Assembly (NCBI GenBank): GCA_001510575.1 | Contig: LNGK01000002.1 | Span: 155,271-219,270, forward strand | Source of the DNA: Knoxdaviesia capensis | Taxonomy: Eukaryota > Ascomycota > Sordariomycetes > Microascales > Gondwanamycetaceae | DNA: 64,000 nt | Direction: 5' to 3' | Part shown: piece by piece, positions 47,666-60,303 of the stretch | How positions within the stretch are numbered: position 1 is the stretch's first letter | Layout of the letters: every line of letters starts with the position of its first letter | Position numbers and translations under genes: made by a program | The notes under the pieces: model-generated | Told to the model about the DNA's origin: nothing | Database searches by the model: none | Seen by the model: the letters and a program-made list of their open reading frames with translations, nothing else

Positions 47666-50531
47666 CTCAATCAATATTTTATGCACGGGGCATAACTGCT
47701 TGTCGTCACTTGGGCGGGGCAGCGCACTCTGGACTGCATTAAACTGTGCACGGGCACACTAACGCCCCCGTCAAGAAACAGAATCTCCAACATGGCCTGA
47801 TTGATTATCTCTTGGTCGGCCAAGGGCCTGTGGGAAAACTCGGTGATCTGGGCCTGCATCGGATGTGGACCTGCATTTGGAGGAACGAGTTTTTTGCTCA
47901 GATAGCTGCTGTGTGTGTGCGTGTGTGCTTCCAGCTCCTCCACACCTGCAGCTTGGTGTTTGTCTGTTTGTTCGTTGTACCAGAACCTTCCTGCAAGTGC
48001 AGCTCTCAGACTCTGCATGTCCACAGCCTGCACAATCGGTCTCACGAACTGCTCTTTGATACAAAGCGTCGGCCATCACTTCCTAAGCCGGACGAGCCGC
48101 TTGTGACTGAGGAAGCAGACCAGACGCGACGTGACATATGGTGTCTCAACTAGTTTCTGTTGCGTAAGTGGCAACCTGCGTGGCCACAGCCTGGAGGCGC
48201 GGAGACCTGGCGGATGTCACTTTGGAGAGCGGTGGTTCTAGTGCAAGATCACTGCTGGAAAGTCCAATTTGGCCAGAGATTAACCTCCAAGCCGACGGAA
48301 GCTTGACGCAGTAGATAGATAGCACTATGCTGTGTCGATGCTGGCATGGAAAGGCAAAAGTGATCCGACCAGACGATCCCCTCCGCTGAGACTTATCTCC
48401 AACCCGCCAGTCTCGCCGACAGGATTCCTGCCATCGCAGTGCAACTCAGTACGATCCTCGTCAAGACTGTGTGTGCTCGGGCGAGATCGGCGTCGATGTG
48501 ATATTTGCAGCAGCCAGCGGTGCCCGGACAATCATTTGTGGGCATCACGACCCTCTCAGCACCTCCTCGCAAAGAACGCCAATACGACATCAAGCTGGAA
48601 GAGCGTGCAGGCTGTGCACAGTCCGAGGGCAGCAATGAGGCAAACTTTTGCTCCCTCGTCCTGCGATTCCGAAGAGGCGCAACACTTTACGAGAGCGTAG
48701 CATCCAGCCATCTCTGCACCCTCACATCCACAACGAGACAATCCACCACCTGGGGCCAATACGTTCAAACACATTTGACTCTGGTCCGAGTGGCGGCATG
48801 CAGCCAATAGGATTAAACCCCTGCGGTCCATATATATCTGCTGGATCCAGGGGCCGAAGCGCACTTTTTCTTCTACAGTATCGTGTCCACTTGGTGGGAG
48901 CTTTGCCTGTCTTCCAAGAGGGCCGAGAGGCGATGACAACCCCAAGAAGGGAAACCCAAAAAGAAATCCCGTGCTCGGTAGCACTTGCGTGGCTGTTTGT
49001 ATTGGTGTCTCTTATTCTTTTCTTTTCTTGCACATCGCCAGGGCTCGACCCCCTTCGGCGGCATCCTACGAGCTCTGGCCCTCTCATCCAGGCCCGCCAC
49101 AAGGCACGAGGGAATCGAGCAACCCTTGGATGCGAGGGGTCGAACGGCAAGCCGGTGATCGTTGAGAAGGATGGCGAGGGATACAGGATGGCCAAGGCGG
49201 ATTTCGCAGGTGCATCCATATCCATGGCGTGAGAGGAATGGATAGTCCATCCCAAGATAAGCTCTCTCGACGCACCAGCCACCAGCCAGGAACAGAAGTG
49301 GAAGAGCGCGCGTTTTTAGGAGCGGATGTGTTCGTCCTGGCTGCGGGAACGTTCTGGTAGTCTAAACGGTAAACCGGCTTGGAGAACAACTGTGCAGCAC
49401 TTTCTCCCCGAAGGTGATAAAGATAGCAAAAGGCCTTGGGCAAGACCACCACCCTTCCGAGGCGGGCTTTTCCCCTGCACTGCCCTCTGGAGGCCAAACT
49501 AACCCGTCTTGGGCACAGACCCAAATAACGAAAGAAGGAAGACGTTGCAATGCCCGGGGTATGGACCCCAACGTTGGAAAAGATACGGGAGTGGGGGTTA
49601 CTCTCTTCCTGGGTCCTTTTTCCTGTCTTGTTGGTTGGGTTGGTCTTCGGCCGTCAGCGTGGGATTTTCAATTAAGATAGCAAAAGTGGGAGGGATTTTT
49701 GGGTAACCTCTCTGAGGTCGGAAATGGCTGGATATGAATCAGCTCACATCCAAGCTTCAGAACAAAGTTGGTGAAAGAATCCAGGTACCGCCCGGAACCA
49801 CAGTCCGTAGCCGGTCCGAGCAGCAGCCGTGTGGCCGAACAAGTTGCGTATGAGTGGTGATAAGTCCCGAATTATTCACAGCGCACTTACACACTTAAAG
49901 TGTCCTGATACCGTCTGACTATACTATAATGTGGGTTAAAAACTATGCGTGCACGCATTCCCACCCAAACTTCTTGTTTTACAGTTCTCATGCAGCTAAG
50001 CTAACCGAAAACACTGAGATCCTGGTAAGCTTCATGCGTACCTGCATACTATGGGGCGACATTGCGTTGGTGACTGGAAATGCGCAGCGAGACTCTCTCT
50101 TGCTCGGGGTTCCCAAAATAAACCCGCAGGTGAGTGCACCCAAAGAATCCCGTTCCGTCACAGAGATAGCGAGAATCGCCGTGGGACAAGCAGGCGTTCC
50201 CAGAAGAGACACTTCAACCATCGTGGAGACGACGTGCATGTCTTTATCTCCGCGTGAAGGTGACGACGGGGACCTTGCTATCTATCTCATTAATCCCAAA
50301 GGTCTTCGTCGACCACCATCTTTTGGAAATAAAAGCGGGCTTGTGTAAGTCCCTCTTACCCCAATCTACCAGCCACAGATACTTCAAGCACTGCGTACAT
50401 CCAGGAACTTTTTTCCTGGCTCCAGATGGCGGCCGTTATTAATAGATCCTGCAGCGCCCTTTCGGTGGGACGCACAGCAAGACACACCAGAACGGCCCCA
50501 GGAACAAAACAACAAAGGCCCCGGAGCAAGA

Positions 50532-50550
50532 TGTACAGTACAGTACAGTA
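50532..50550. repeat. TACTG/CAGTA palindrome, copy 11
   Basis: TG followed by tandem TACAG units to 50550; the units all face one way. Confidence 0.8.
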
Positions 50551-53500
50551 GTCTCTTTGGGAAGACTGCAGGACGCTCACGCTGTCAGGGGGGAGCCAGA
50601 GGCAGTGTTACACGTTTATCTTTGCAAGACACCACATAGAACCCAAGGAAGGACGGCACACAAGCAACATAGGCCAAGTAGTGGAGATGTCCAAGAGTCT
50701 AGAATGGCCAGAAGAAGACGTCAGCCCGCAAGATGTGGGACGCTTGATTTCAGAACCCCCAGGACCCTTTGCAGGCGTAACTGCGGTGGAAAGCAATGGA
50801 AACCCGGTGGGGAACCGCAGAACATGAGACGAGATAAAGAAGCAGAACTTGTTCCTCGACCAGCCTGCAGCGCTCCACGTGGTTGGTCCTATCTGGATAT
50901 CTTGAAACGAAGGGCGGGGTGCGGACCGGGAGGCGCGGATTCCAGCACGGAGATGGAGAGCAGCAGCTTCAGGACACAGGTGGCGATGTGCGTCGAGTAC
51001 AAACGCCCTGTAGCACCAACGGACCGGCGAACGGAGACCAGAAGAAACCAAAGCCGCAGTGTTGCACCGACCCCCCGACTCCAGCGCCGGAGGAGGCAGA
51101 CGGACGAGACATCCACAGAGAGAGATAGAGGAACAGAGATTGCATGGGAGGCGTAGATGGGTTACATTAGACCAGCATGAAGCAGAGCTAAAACTTGGCC
51201 CCTGACAGGCAACATGCACACAAAGAGACCTAAGGACCGTGAATGCATCTTCGGCGAGGCCGAATGGTAACCTGCATCTGGAAATCTGGGATATATGCAG
51301 ACAATGCAGATTGGGAGATTCGAGTTGGTCAACCCCAACCCTAAGCGCCACATCATGCAGCAACGAACAACGCGAGATGGGGACCGCCGGATATACGGGA
51401 ATTCCATTTTTGATCACTCGATTTCAAGACCCGTGCACAGTTTACAGCATGACTGGACGTGTGTGGAGATGGAGCATACGGGGTAACTTCTCAACTTCTC
51501 GATCTCCAACTCCCCTCGGCGGTATTATCATAACACGGCCATCTTACGTGCCATCGCCACATCCCAAACACGGCATCGGAGGAGGAGGCCACACAAAGGG
51601 AAAAAGCAACCACCAAGAGAGAAGAGAAAGCAAAAAAAACAAAGAATAGAGGGCCTGGGAGATCTACAGTCCGGGGGTTGTGTTGGTAACGTGGTCGCCC
51701 CAAAAATAAATATCTATACCGGCGATCTCAGGCCAGATTTGCGGCCAGTGCTATGCACTCATTTCCCGGGCAGCGCAGAAGAACACAGGAGCGGAAGAGG
51801 GACTGCTACTTTCTGGATTCCTCACGTTGGAGAGCGGCGGCGGGCTGGGCTATGAATAGACCTTGGCTGGTGGTTCAGGGCCTATTCCAGAGCACTTCAG
51901 GGAAGATGCCAGAAGCGTCGTGCGCCCAGGGCCCTGACTCCCTCTCTCTCTTTTTCTTGCTTTGCTTTTTCTTGCGGAGTGCAATGCCGGAGATGCACTG
52001 ACGGCAAAACCAGACCCCGACGAGCCTGTTCCATGCCGGTGGGGAGGGCAGAAGAGTCTGGTCCGAGAGTTATAGACGCTACAGTTACAACGGCCTGAGT
52101 GAACAGTGCAGCGAGTGCACGCATGAGTGGCCACCAGAGGCTGGTCCTCTGCGACAGCAATCGCCGGATCGACGAGAATTACCAGGTCGGCGAGGACTGG
52201 GCGGAGCAGATCTGCAACAGCAGGATTTGTGGGTGTGAACCATCGACCATCCCAGAGATTTCGTGCGGCCCAGGTTCTCTAGACCGGAATTCTCAGAAGC
52301 AAGCAGTGTGTACAGCACATATGTCGACCTACCTACCTATACACGAGTCGGCTGATGTGGCCAGTGCATTGTCGGCCACCGAGTCCTCTTCCAGGGCTAG
52401 GAAGACAAGAACACCACCCCAACACTTAACAAAAGCAGCATGGTGGCCACAAAAAAGCACCGATGAAACATGCTTCTGGAACGATCTTGGAAGCTTTGCC
52501 TGGAGGGTTATCTCGGTATAGCACCACGCCGAGACGCAGCCAGAAGAAGTCCCAGCAGACTGTCACAGCCAGAGGAACGAGACTTGTGCGTAGACGAGGT
52601 CGCCCCCCAAAGACAACGTGTGCATTCCGCGCCCACGTTGGCGCGTCTCTGGCTCTGGACTGGCCGTCCTGAAATTTGCTGGCCGCAGAGGACCCGGTAT
52701 GGGTTTACGAGATGGCCATTTTCCCATGATTCAAAGCGGACTAGCCTGGCCGCCCAGCCAAAACCGTGCTGCACTCGTCGGTGACCCAAACGGAACCTTG
52801 CAGCAACCGCATCCTCTCTGCTCAATGTACGTGCAGAGCACGTGTCTGCACTCACTTTGAAACCTCTCGTTCCTGACTAGTCCACCCACCCACCACCAAG
52901 CTTCTCTCGGTCTTCTTTCCCACCAAGCTTAATTTTTTCTTCTTGTTCATCCTGGGCGGGCGGCCCTCTTCTGGTACGAACCGCCCCCCGAGGGCGAGGC
53001 CGGGTTGTCTTCGGCCGGGGGGTGAGCGAATTATCCCGAGGAGGACAGGGAAATGATCAAGGCTTGGAAGGATGATTTGAGACAGAGAGCAAAAAAAAAA
53101 AAAAAATTTAAATCCACCCGGAGGGCTCTTCTGCATATCCGGACAAGAGCGACGGAAAAGGCTGAAGGTGACATATCAGAAACGAACCAAGAAACAACGT
53201 GTGGATTGTCAGGACGTGAAAGCACCAGTATTCAATGACCTGGCCACGTTGGGGGATTCGATTTACTTGCAACACGGCTACCCAGGTACACACCGACGAT
53301 CCAAAGCCGGTTAATGCGGACTCTGTGTGCCCGCGTCGAGGTTTGTTGGTGTTTGCCCTCCCAACTCTCGAGATCGCCACAGCTGCGGCCGTGCATAGAA
53401 CAGAAAATGCCAGTGCGAGACAGGTTTTGTGTGTGTTATTGTGGGTTTGGCCCTCCGCCCAAGGAACCAGGAAGCCCGGAACTGCCCATGCCATTTGGTG

Positions 53501-55757
53501 GTTCGTTGATCTGCAGAACACACACAACAGCCCGAGGAAGACGGACGGAAAAGAATGACCCCCGTGCGTGTCGAATAGACTGGCGATCGGCGCTGCTGAA
53601 GCGAAACAACAGCACATAGTTCACTGCTAAGGCCCGGCTGGATAACCCGAAACCCGGATCGGCGCAGCGCGCGCGTGCATGAACAACAACACCCAAAGGG
53701 CAAACAAACACCACCCCGACACGGTACGTAGCCGGCCGGCCATGGGAATAACAAAGAACAGCAAGCTGGAAAAGTCTCGATACGGTAAATACATGCAGGC
53801 CGGTTCAGCCTTCGGCAGGGCGAGCAGCCGCATCTTCAGAGACCAGGCAAGGGCCCCAGAGATTCCGGGCCGGACGCTGAATGTATCGGGCTGGGCTGCA
53901 TTGGTGAAGTACCTCAGGATGGAACATGTCCCAAGCGAGGAAGCCGATGCGGCGGTGAAGGATGGATGCTGTTGGCTTGCTTCGTCGTAAAGAGTGATCA
54001 CATTAACCCTAACCATGAAGGCTCCTCCCAGAGCCTGTCCTCCCTCTGCCTCTTAGCTTGCAGGATCTCACCAGCAAGATCTGCCCCCGCCCGATCTCGT
54101 GAAGATGCAACAACCACCAGCGCCCTCCGCTATAGGGCCAGCGAGCCCACTGTCCCGCTGACCTGCAAGCCCACTCCAGCGTCCTAAATATAACCTATTC
54201 AGAGATGTGACACATGAAACAGCTGCCACTAGAGCCCTCCCCAGCGGCTTCGCCGGCCTACAGAGCCACTAAACCAAGTAGTCAGTCCAGTGGCCTACAG
54301 GCAGGCGACTAAGCCCCTCTGGTGGCCTATGGGCGGCCAATCCGCTGTGACTCTGCATCAGCTGTGCTGCGAGGTGCACTGCAAAAGAGTGCGCCTCAGC
54401 CGCCCCATTTGGTGCTCGGCGCATCGCTGGGGTCCGCAAAGTCCTACGGTGGCCTGCGGCTGGTGATTGGCTGTATGTTGTTCGCCTGGCGGAGGCCTAT
54501 TACCGCGGGTTATAGCCAATCAGTGGGCAGCAGACGGGCAGATACTCTCAGCTGGAGGACAGGATAACGATGTCAGTGAGTGACAAGTGATGACGGCCTC
54601 ATAGGCGCTCAGCAAGCCGGTGTTTCTTCACATGCATGTATGACAGGTCCATCGCGGGTACGTCCGGACGAATGTTGGGGGGGCATCTTCCCTCTTCGTC
54701 CCATCTTGGCGTGTGCCCCGTGATCCGCCTACATAGAGCCTTGAAACGCATCACACGAGGGGGGGAGTGTGCAGAGCGAGCGCCGGCCAGGCCCCGACCC
54801 CGAGGTCCGTCCCGGGCCCAGCACCTCCGGCATGCGACGGGCAGAGAGCATTCCAGCGCAGTGCTGGGACATTCCACGCCGGGGCCCGAGAGGGAGACAA
54901 GACGAAAGGTCAGAGGGGCGAATCCCACCACTCAATCATAAAGTGGTATCGAAGGGCTTCGCCAAACGCCGCCGCATGACTGAACCCTGAGACATCCGGC
55001 CTTTGCGTGTCTTACTGTTCCCGTGGCCCCCTCTCTAAGCGGTAAAGCTGCATTTCTGCTGTAGTATCGCCAGGTTGGCCTCGTCCTGCCCTCTGGCCAC
55101 ACCGACACCTAGCTTGCTCTGTCCAACAGCCGAAACTTATCTCTGTGGACCAGCAACCTGTCTCTTCCGCTCCACGGCCTCTCGTCTCGGGATTGGCTGT
55201 TCCGCGAGGGCCAATCACCAGTGTTGGTGTGTGTGGAGAGCAAGCAAGGCGAGCCAATAAGGGTATACGGCTGCACGCTGGGGGGGGGTCGAAATTCTCC
55301 GTTTCTCTTCAGGAAGAAGAACAGGACTCTTCCATCTTATCTATCTACGGCATGTGTCTTGTCCATGCTGCGCCTTCACTGGCCTGATGAACGGCCGGCG
55401 ACTCCAAAAAGACACAGAACCCCAGGCCGTGCTTTTGCGGTCCGTCATGCTCATTCGCTCGTCCATCTCGACGTTTCTTCCATCCTCCAGCTGCGTGCGT
55501 CACCTATCACCACCCTCACCAGTCCTTCTTGCTATTGCTGTTCTGGGAAACTTGGGGGTGTGGAGCAGTGTCTTGAGCATGAACGTGAAATCCTGCCGCC
55601 ACACACACTCTCTCTGTCTCTTGTGCATACATATATCTCAAGACCTTGAGCATGTCCTCGTACACAAGTCGTACCCTATATCCCGCCCAAAGGCCACTGA
55701 ACAAGACCCCTCGCCAACAGCATGAATGCTATTTCAATATGATGCGTGCTATAAGTG

Positions 55758-55774
55758 TACTATACAGTATAGTA
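55758..55774. repeat. diverged relative of the palindrome family
   Basis: TACTATAC and GTATAGTA are exact complements with one base between them; the sequence differs from the family by point changes that keep the symmetry. Confidence 0.5.
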
Positions 55775-56934
55775 AAGCCCCACGCATCGATAGCATTAGC
55801 CAGGTTTTATTTCTTGCTGTGAGCCTCAGAACAAGAGCCCAGAAGGATTGGCGGTGGTGCGGCACGGGAAGTTTACATGAAACTTGCGATGTTCTGTCCG
55901 CCCCGGTTTTCCTTTTCCCTCTGTTTGCCTTTTGCAATGTTTGCTCGTTCCCGTCGTGTGTTAGAGTGCCTGCATCCTGACGTGCACCCGTCACAATTTC
56001 CTCCTCCCGGGCTAGATCACAGCGGCCCTCTGGAAAACAATAAATTCTCCTTGCCGCCGCGCTGGGTGACTGCATTCGCCATCTCGCTTACCGCAGATCT
56101 CTGCAGCCATGCAGGCCGGCCAAGTCACATAGGTAGAAGCAGAGAAAATCCCAAACACACACACACACACACCGAAGGATGAGCACAAAGGAAAAGAACA
56201 GAAAGAAAAACCCCTCCGTCTGAGCTCTGGAAACAGCCGTCCGGAACCCAGCGTCTAAGCGAAAGCGCGGGGTTGCGAGGAGACCGTCCAAAAGAGCAGG
56301 GACTTGCAGAATATCACCGGTTTTAGCTGGGGGACAGTATTGAAAGAACCGAATAAGCTGTGGGCGTTTCGCCCAGGGTGCGTGTGTGTGTGTGTGCTGT
56401 ATGAAGTGACAGCCTGGACGACCGGCCCACCCATGTTCTAGCTGCACACACACACGTTCACACGGCATATCCTCCCCAAAGGCACGAAGAACGACAGACC
56501 AATGCCCGTCCAGCACGGGATGCAGCGCAAGACCGAGCTGAACCGGGCTGAGCAGGCCAGAGATACCAGAACAACAGAGAGAGAAAAAAGAATGGCCCGG
56601 CAGATGTTCACTGGACCTCTCCCACGGCTGAGACACGCCAGAGACACAGGCAAGACAACCCAGAAGCAGAATACAGCCAACAATAGTATCCGGATCACCG
56701 GCCTGGGTGTGTGTGTGCTGCACTGCACCAGAAACAACAGACAGAGCCAAAAGTCAGAGACAAAAGACAGAGACGCGGCGGGGGCATTGACACCCGTGGT
56801 GGCGATCCGGCGAGGTGTGGGTAATGGAAGCAGAGACGAGCAGACCATCCGTAAGATTCCCAACACTCTTAGCAACGCTTTTTGATATCACGATGCCGCT
56901 ATATGCCACACCACACCACCACACCACCACACGC

Positions 56935-56957
56935 ACACACACACACACACACACACT
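56935..56957 (+). repeat. CA dinucleotide microsatellite
   Basis: CACCACCACAC-type sequence followed by about eleven uninterrupted CA units. Confidence 0.85.
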
Positions 56958-59804
56958 TCCTATACACCCGGGAAATTATAGAAGGCTGTGCTCGTAGCCA
57001 GTCAAACTACTATACGTACACTCTGGATACTCCAGGTTTTTGGTTCTTCCTGTTTGCTTTTCCCGGTGTGCTCTCTCCGCCCGCAACTTTTATCCCGCCG
57101 TGCGGGCTTATCGCCATGTATCAGTGTGTTAATGCGCTATGGCGTGTCCCCGTGTGTCCATGAGATACATAATGGGCCAAAAAACAACGACGACTTGGGG
57201 GATACTGGCCAAAAGCTGTCCTTCAGCCTGCAGCACAGACCACGCCTCTTGGTCCCCTCCCCACGTATAAACGGGGTTTCTTGGATAGAGGGCCGCATCT
57301 TGATTCTTGGAGCAGTGCAGAACTTTGGGCATCTTTCGCCGGAGCTTTCTGGTAACCCCGCCCAGCATTCCCGAGCGTCGACGTAAAACTTGGCTCTAGC
57401 CACTCTTTTCCCAGGCGAGAAGGTTAGAAAAGAGAAAAAAGAAGAAGAAAAAGAAAGAAAAAAAGACCACACACCCAGCAAGTCTTAACACCCAGGATCT
57501 TTCTTTTCCCTGTTCTTGCTTCTTCCCGGCTTTTCTTTTTGCCTGCTTGGGGTAGGTGGTCTGGCGCCCTCAACGCGCCGGTGGAGACGGCCGGCTGTAA
57601 CGGTAGACGCCCCCCCTTTGGCCGGCGTTTCTTTTTGTGGTAGTTCCTTTGTCTCTCTTGACGTTCGTTTTGCGTGATGTGTAGGATGCAAGAATCCGCT
57701 TTGAAAGGTTCGGGTTTCACTTGCGGTACGAGAAAAAGGCGGCCCGGAAAAAAGAAACCGACAAATCGACAGCGCCGAGTGAGCTGGCAATGACGTCCCT
57801 CGGTCGTCTTTGCGGGCCGGGCTGCCCTCTGTTACACTTTTACGGAGAGCTTAAGCAGCACTAAATACGACTTGCTGCACGATTCGTAAAAACTCAAAAA
57901 AACCCGACTACTGCACCTTGGGCAGCCCAGCCGAACACACCCTCGTTGGGCTCCGACGGAGCCCATTCCGAATCCCGGGACGGCCGTGAGCTGCATTTCT
58001 TGTTTGTCGCCTTTTTCGACGGGTGCACCACGGAGACAAGAAAGGGCCAGGGAACGGGCAGCAACAAAGGAAAGGGGGGGAGCAGACCAAAACGAAACTA
58101 TGCACATACCTATTGAAGCAAGAGGCGGACGACAACAAAGATAAGCCGATATGGGGAACCTGGATGGAGCGGGAGGGGTGGAGGGGTCAGCGCACAAGAC
58201 GAAACACCCGTTAAGACGTCGCGATTCATGCTATTGGCAGAAGTGGTTCCGTTGGGATAATAGTGCGTCGACCTATCTCTCGCCAGCGTCATTCTTTCCT
58301 GGATCTCACGGGGACGTGAAAGCGGATCACAGAGGAAATATGGGCCAACGGCCAGAAGAGGAGACTTGTCAATGGGCAGCAATCCGCCACCATTCATGCC
58401 TTTCTGGTATCCCAACTCGTACAGCTCCAACTTTTTTTTTTTTGTTTCTCTGGATTCCTTTCCGCGGAATGGGCGCCCTCACAGCCACAACAGACCAACA
58501 CGAAGTTCGCATCTTTTCTCTCACGTCGTGCTGGTGTCTCCCGGCAGCCTGCTTCTGCACGGTAATACGCTGGCCGTCCATCGAATACGGAGCCCTGCCA
58601 CCGCAGCCGCGACGTTATTGGCTGGACGGCCACTCACTGCGAGGAGGGAGAAGACCACAGACATGGACAAACTTGTTGGATACGGTGAGCGTGTGGGCAG
58701 GTCGACGACGTTTCATTTTGGGAGTGAGAGAAAAAGCAAATGGGAAAAAAAAGAAAGGAAAAGAGTGTGTGATGTGATGCACATCCACACATGACGAATG
58801 AGGCTTTCGGGCGCGTCTCGTATTTTCTCTTTACGCTCTTTCATGTGAGTGGGTGTGTGTCTGCTTTTTTGGGGCGGATTCTCCAAAAAAACGAACTTCA
58901 CGGCCGGGTTCATTGGCAGCGACCGCTGAGGCTACATGGCACGCTATTGACGCTCTAGTGGGAACAAACCAGCAAGAATGTCGTGAGGAGAGGATATATA
59001 TATAAATATAAATATAAAACAGATATTCGACAAAATGTATGTCTGGTCAAATGCAGCCCCGAGAAGAAGGAAAAGCATATACGCTGGCGGATTTCGACGG
59101 TGGCTAGCCTCGATGGTGGGCGGCTGGATGAAAGTGTGCGTGCGTGTGTGTGTGGGTACAGTACTTCGTTCGTTTTTTCCCCCTCGTCGTTGATCCGTGT
59201 GGTCTGAGGCATGACACAAAGGCGAATATCAGATTCCCTCAGACAACAACAAGACATTTGTCTCAGATGACGAGCACCAGTCTCTTCGTCTCTCTCGCTC
59301 GCCAGCGGCTCTCTGCTCTGTACGCCCGGACTCTCACGACCCTTCGAAAGTTCCTGTGTCCAGTTCCTCTCTCTCTCTATGTCCGTCATTGTCCGTCTCT
59401 GTCTGTCTGTGTATCTGTATCTGTGTGTATCTCTTGTTCTGTTATCTGTGTGTGTGTGTGTGTCCTCACTGCTGGTGATTGGACAGCCCGGCACGCCGAT
59501 CGTCGCTCCAGGCATCGGACGGACCAAGAACAACCCAAAAGAAAACCACCCCGTCTCTGGCCCAGCGAATGACATCCGACGCGCGCGACAAAACACCAGC
59601 CAGCCCGCCTGTGACACTTGTGTTGTTTCTGTGCAATGGTTGGTCTAGATCTGTCCTCTTCTTTTTCGGTTTCTCTTGACGATTTTCCTTTTTGTGGGTT
59701 GGTGCCGGCCCACCCACACCCACACACACACTCACGTTCGCATCTCTAACTCTCCGCGAATATTCTCTCGCGCTGACATCTGAAGCCACCGTCGAGATAC
59801 TACA

Positions 59805-60303
59805 ATGATCCGAACAGACCCCAAAGACCAACCCACCACCTCGACTAAGAAGGTATGGACATGATGGGGGGTGTATGTGTGTATGTGTGTGTGTGTGTGT
59901 GCGCGCGCACTTGGAGATACAACGGACCAAGCGAATGGGATCCGCTGGCTCAGGCGTGCGGGCTGTCTGTCACGCTCGGAATCTCACATCATTTATCTCG
60001 CCGGCTCGTCACTAGAGGCCACGAACCAGGCGGTAAAGCCAGAAACCCGTAGACTTGCAAGATGTGCGTGTGTGACACACACCTGCGGGCTCAGTGGTCG
60101 CCCCAGACTCGGTAATATCCCACCATCTCACCAATACCAAGCCGCCATGGCCATACCAGCCCATCACACACACACACTCTCTCTCACAGGTTCATTGTCC
60201 TAAACCCGGCCATCAACTTCTCGTAGATCATCCAAATGGAATTCCACCCCACCGAAAGCACTGGCCATGTCTTGTCCTCCCCCTCCTCCGCCCGATGCAA
60301 TAA
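59805..60303 (+). other. possible two-exon small coding transcript
   Basis: An ATG in good context (ACAATG) follows about 500 bases of CT-rich leader-like sequence and opens 16 codons (MIRTDPKDQPTTSTKK). A GTATGG donor follows at 59853, and a TCTCTCACAG acceptor ends at 60189. Joined, they give 53 residues ending at TAA 60301-60303. In another frame, an unspliced ATG at 60236 opens 99 codons rich in C-ending codons. I recognise neither product; the composition alone could produce both. Confidence 0.2.
59871..59910 (+). repeat. 40-nt alternating purine-pyrimidine tract
   Basis: GT and AT steps run into GCGCGCGCAC without breaking the purine-pyrimidine alternation, a strong Z-DNA candidate. 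Confidence 0.85.

Noticed and set aside
50608..51417. 269-codon minus-strand frame, the longest in the desert
   Set aside because: Starts with GTG and has no ATG until near its end; Ser/Cys/Leu-rich without a domain, and overlapped by a 199-codon frame on the plus strand, which points to composition.
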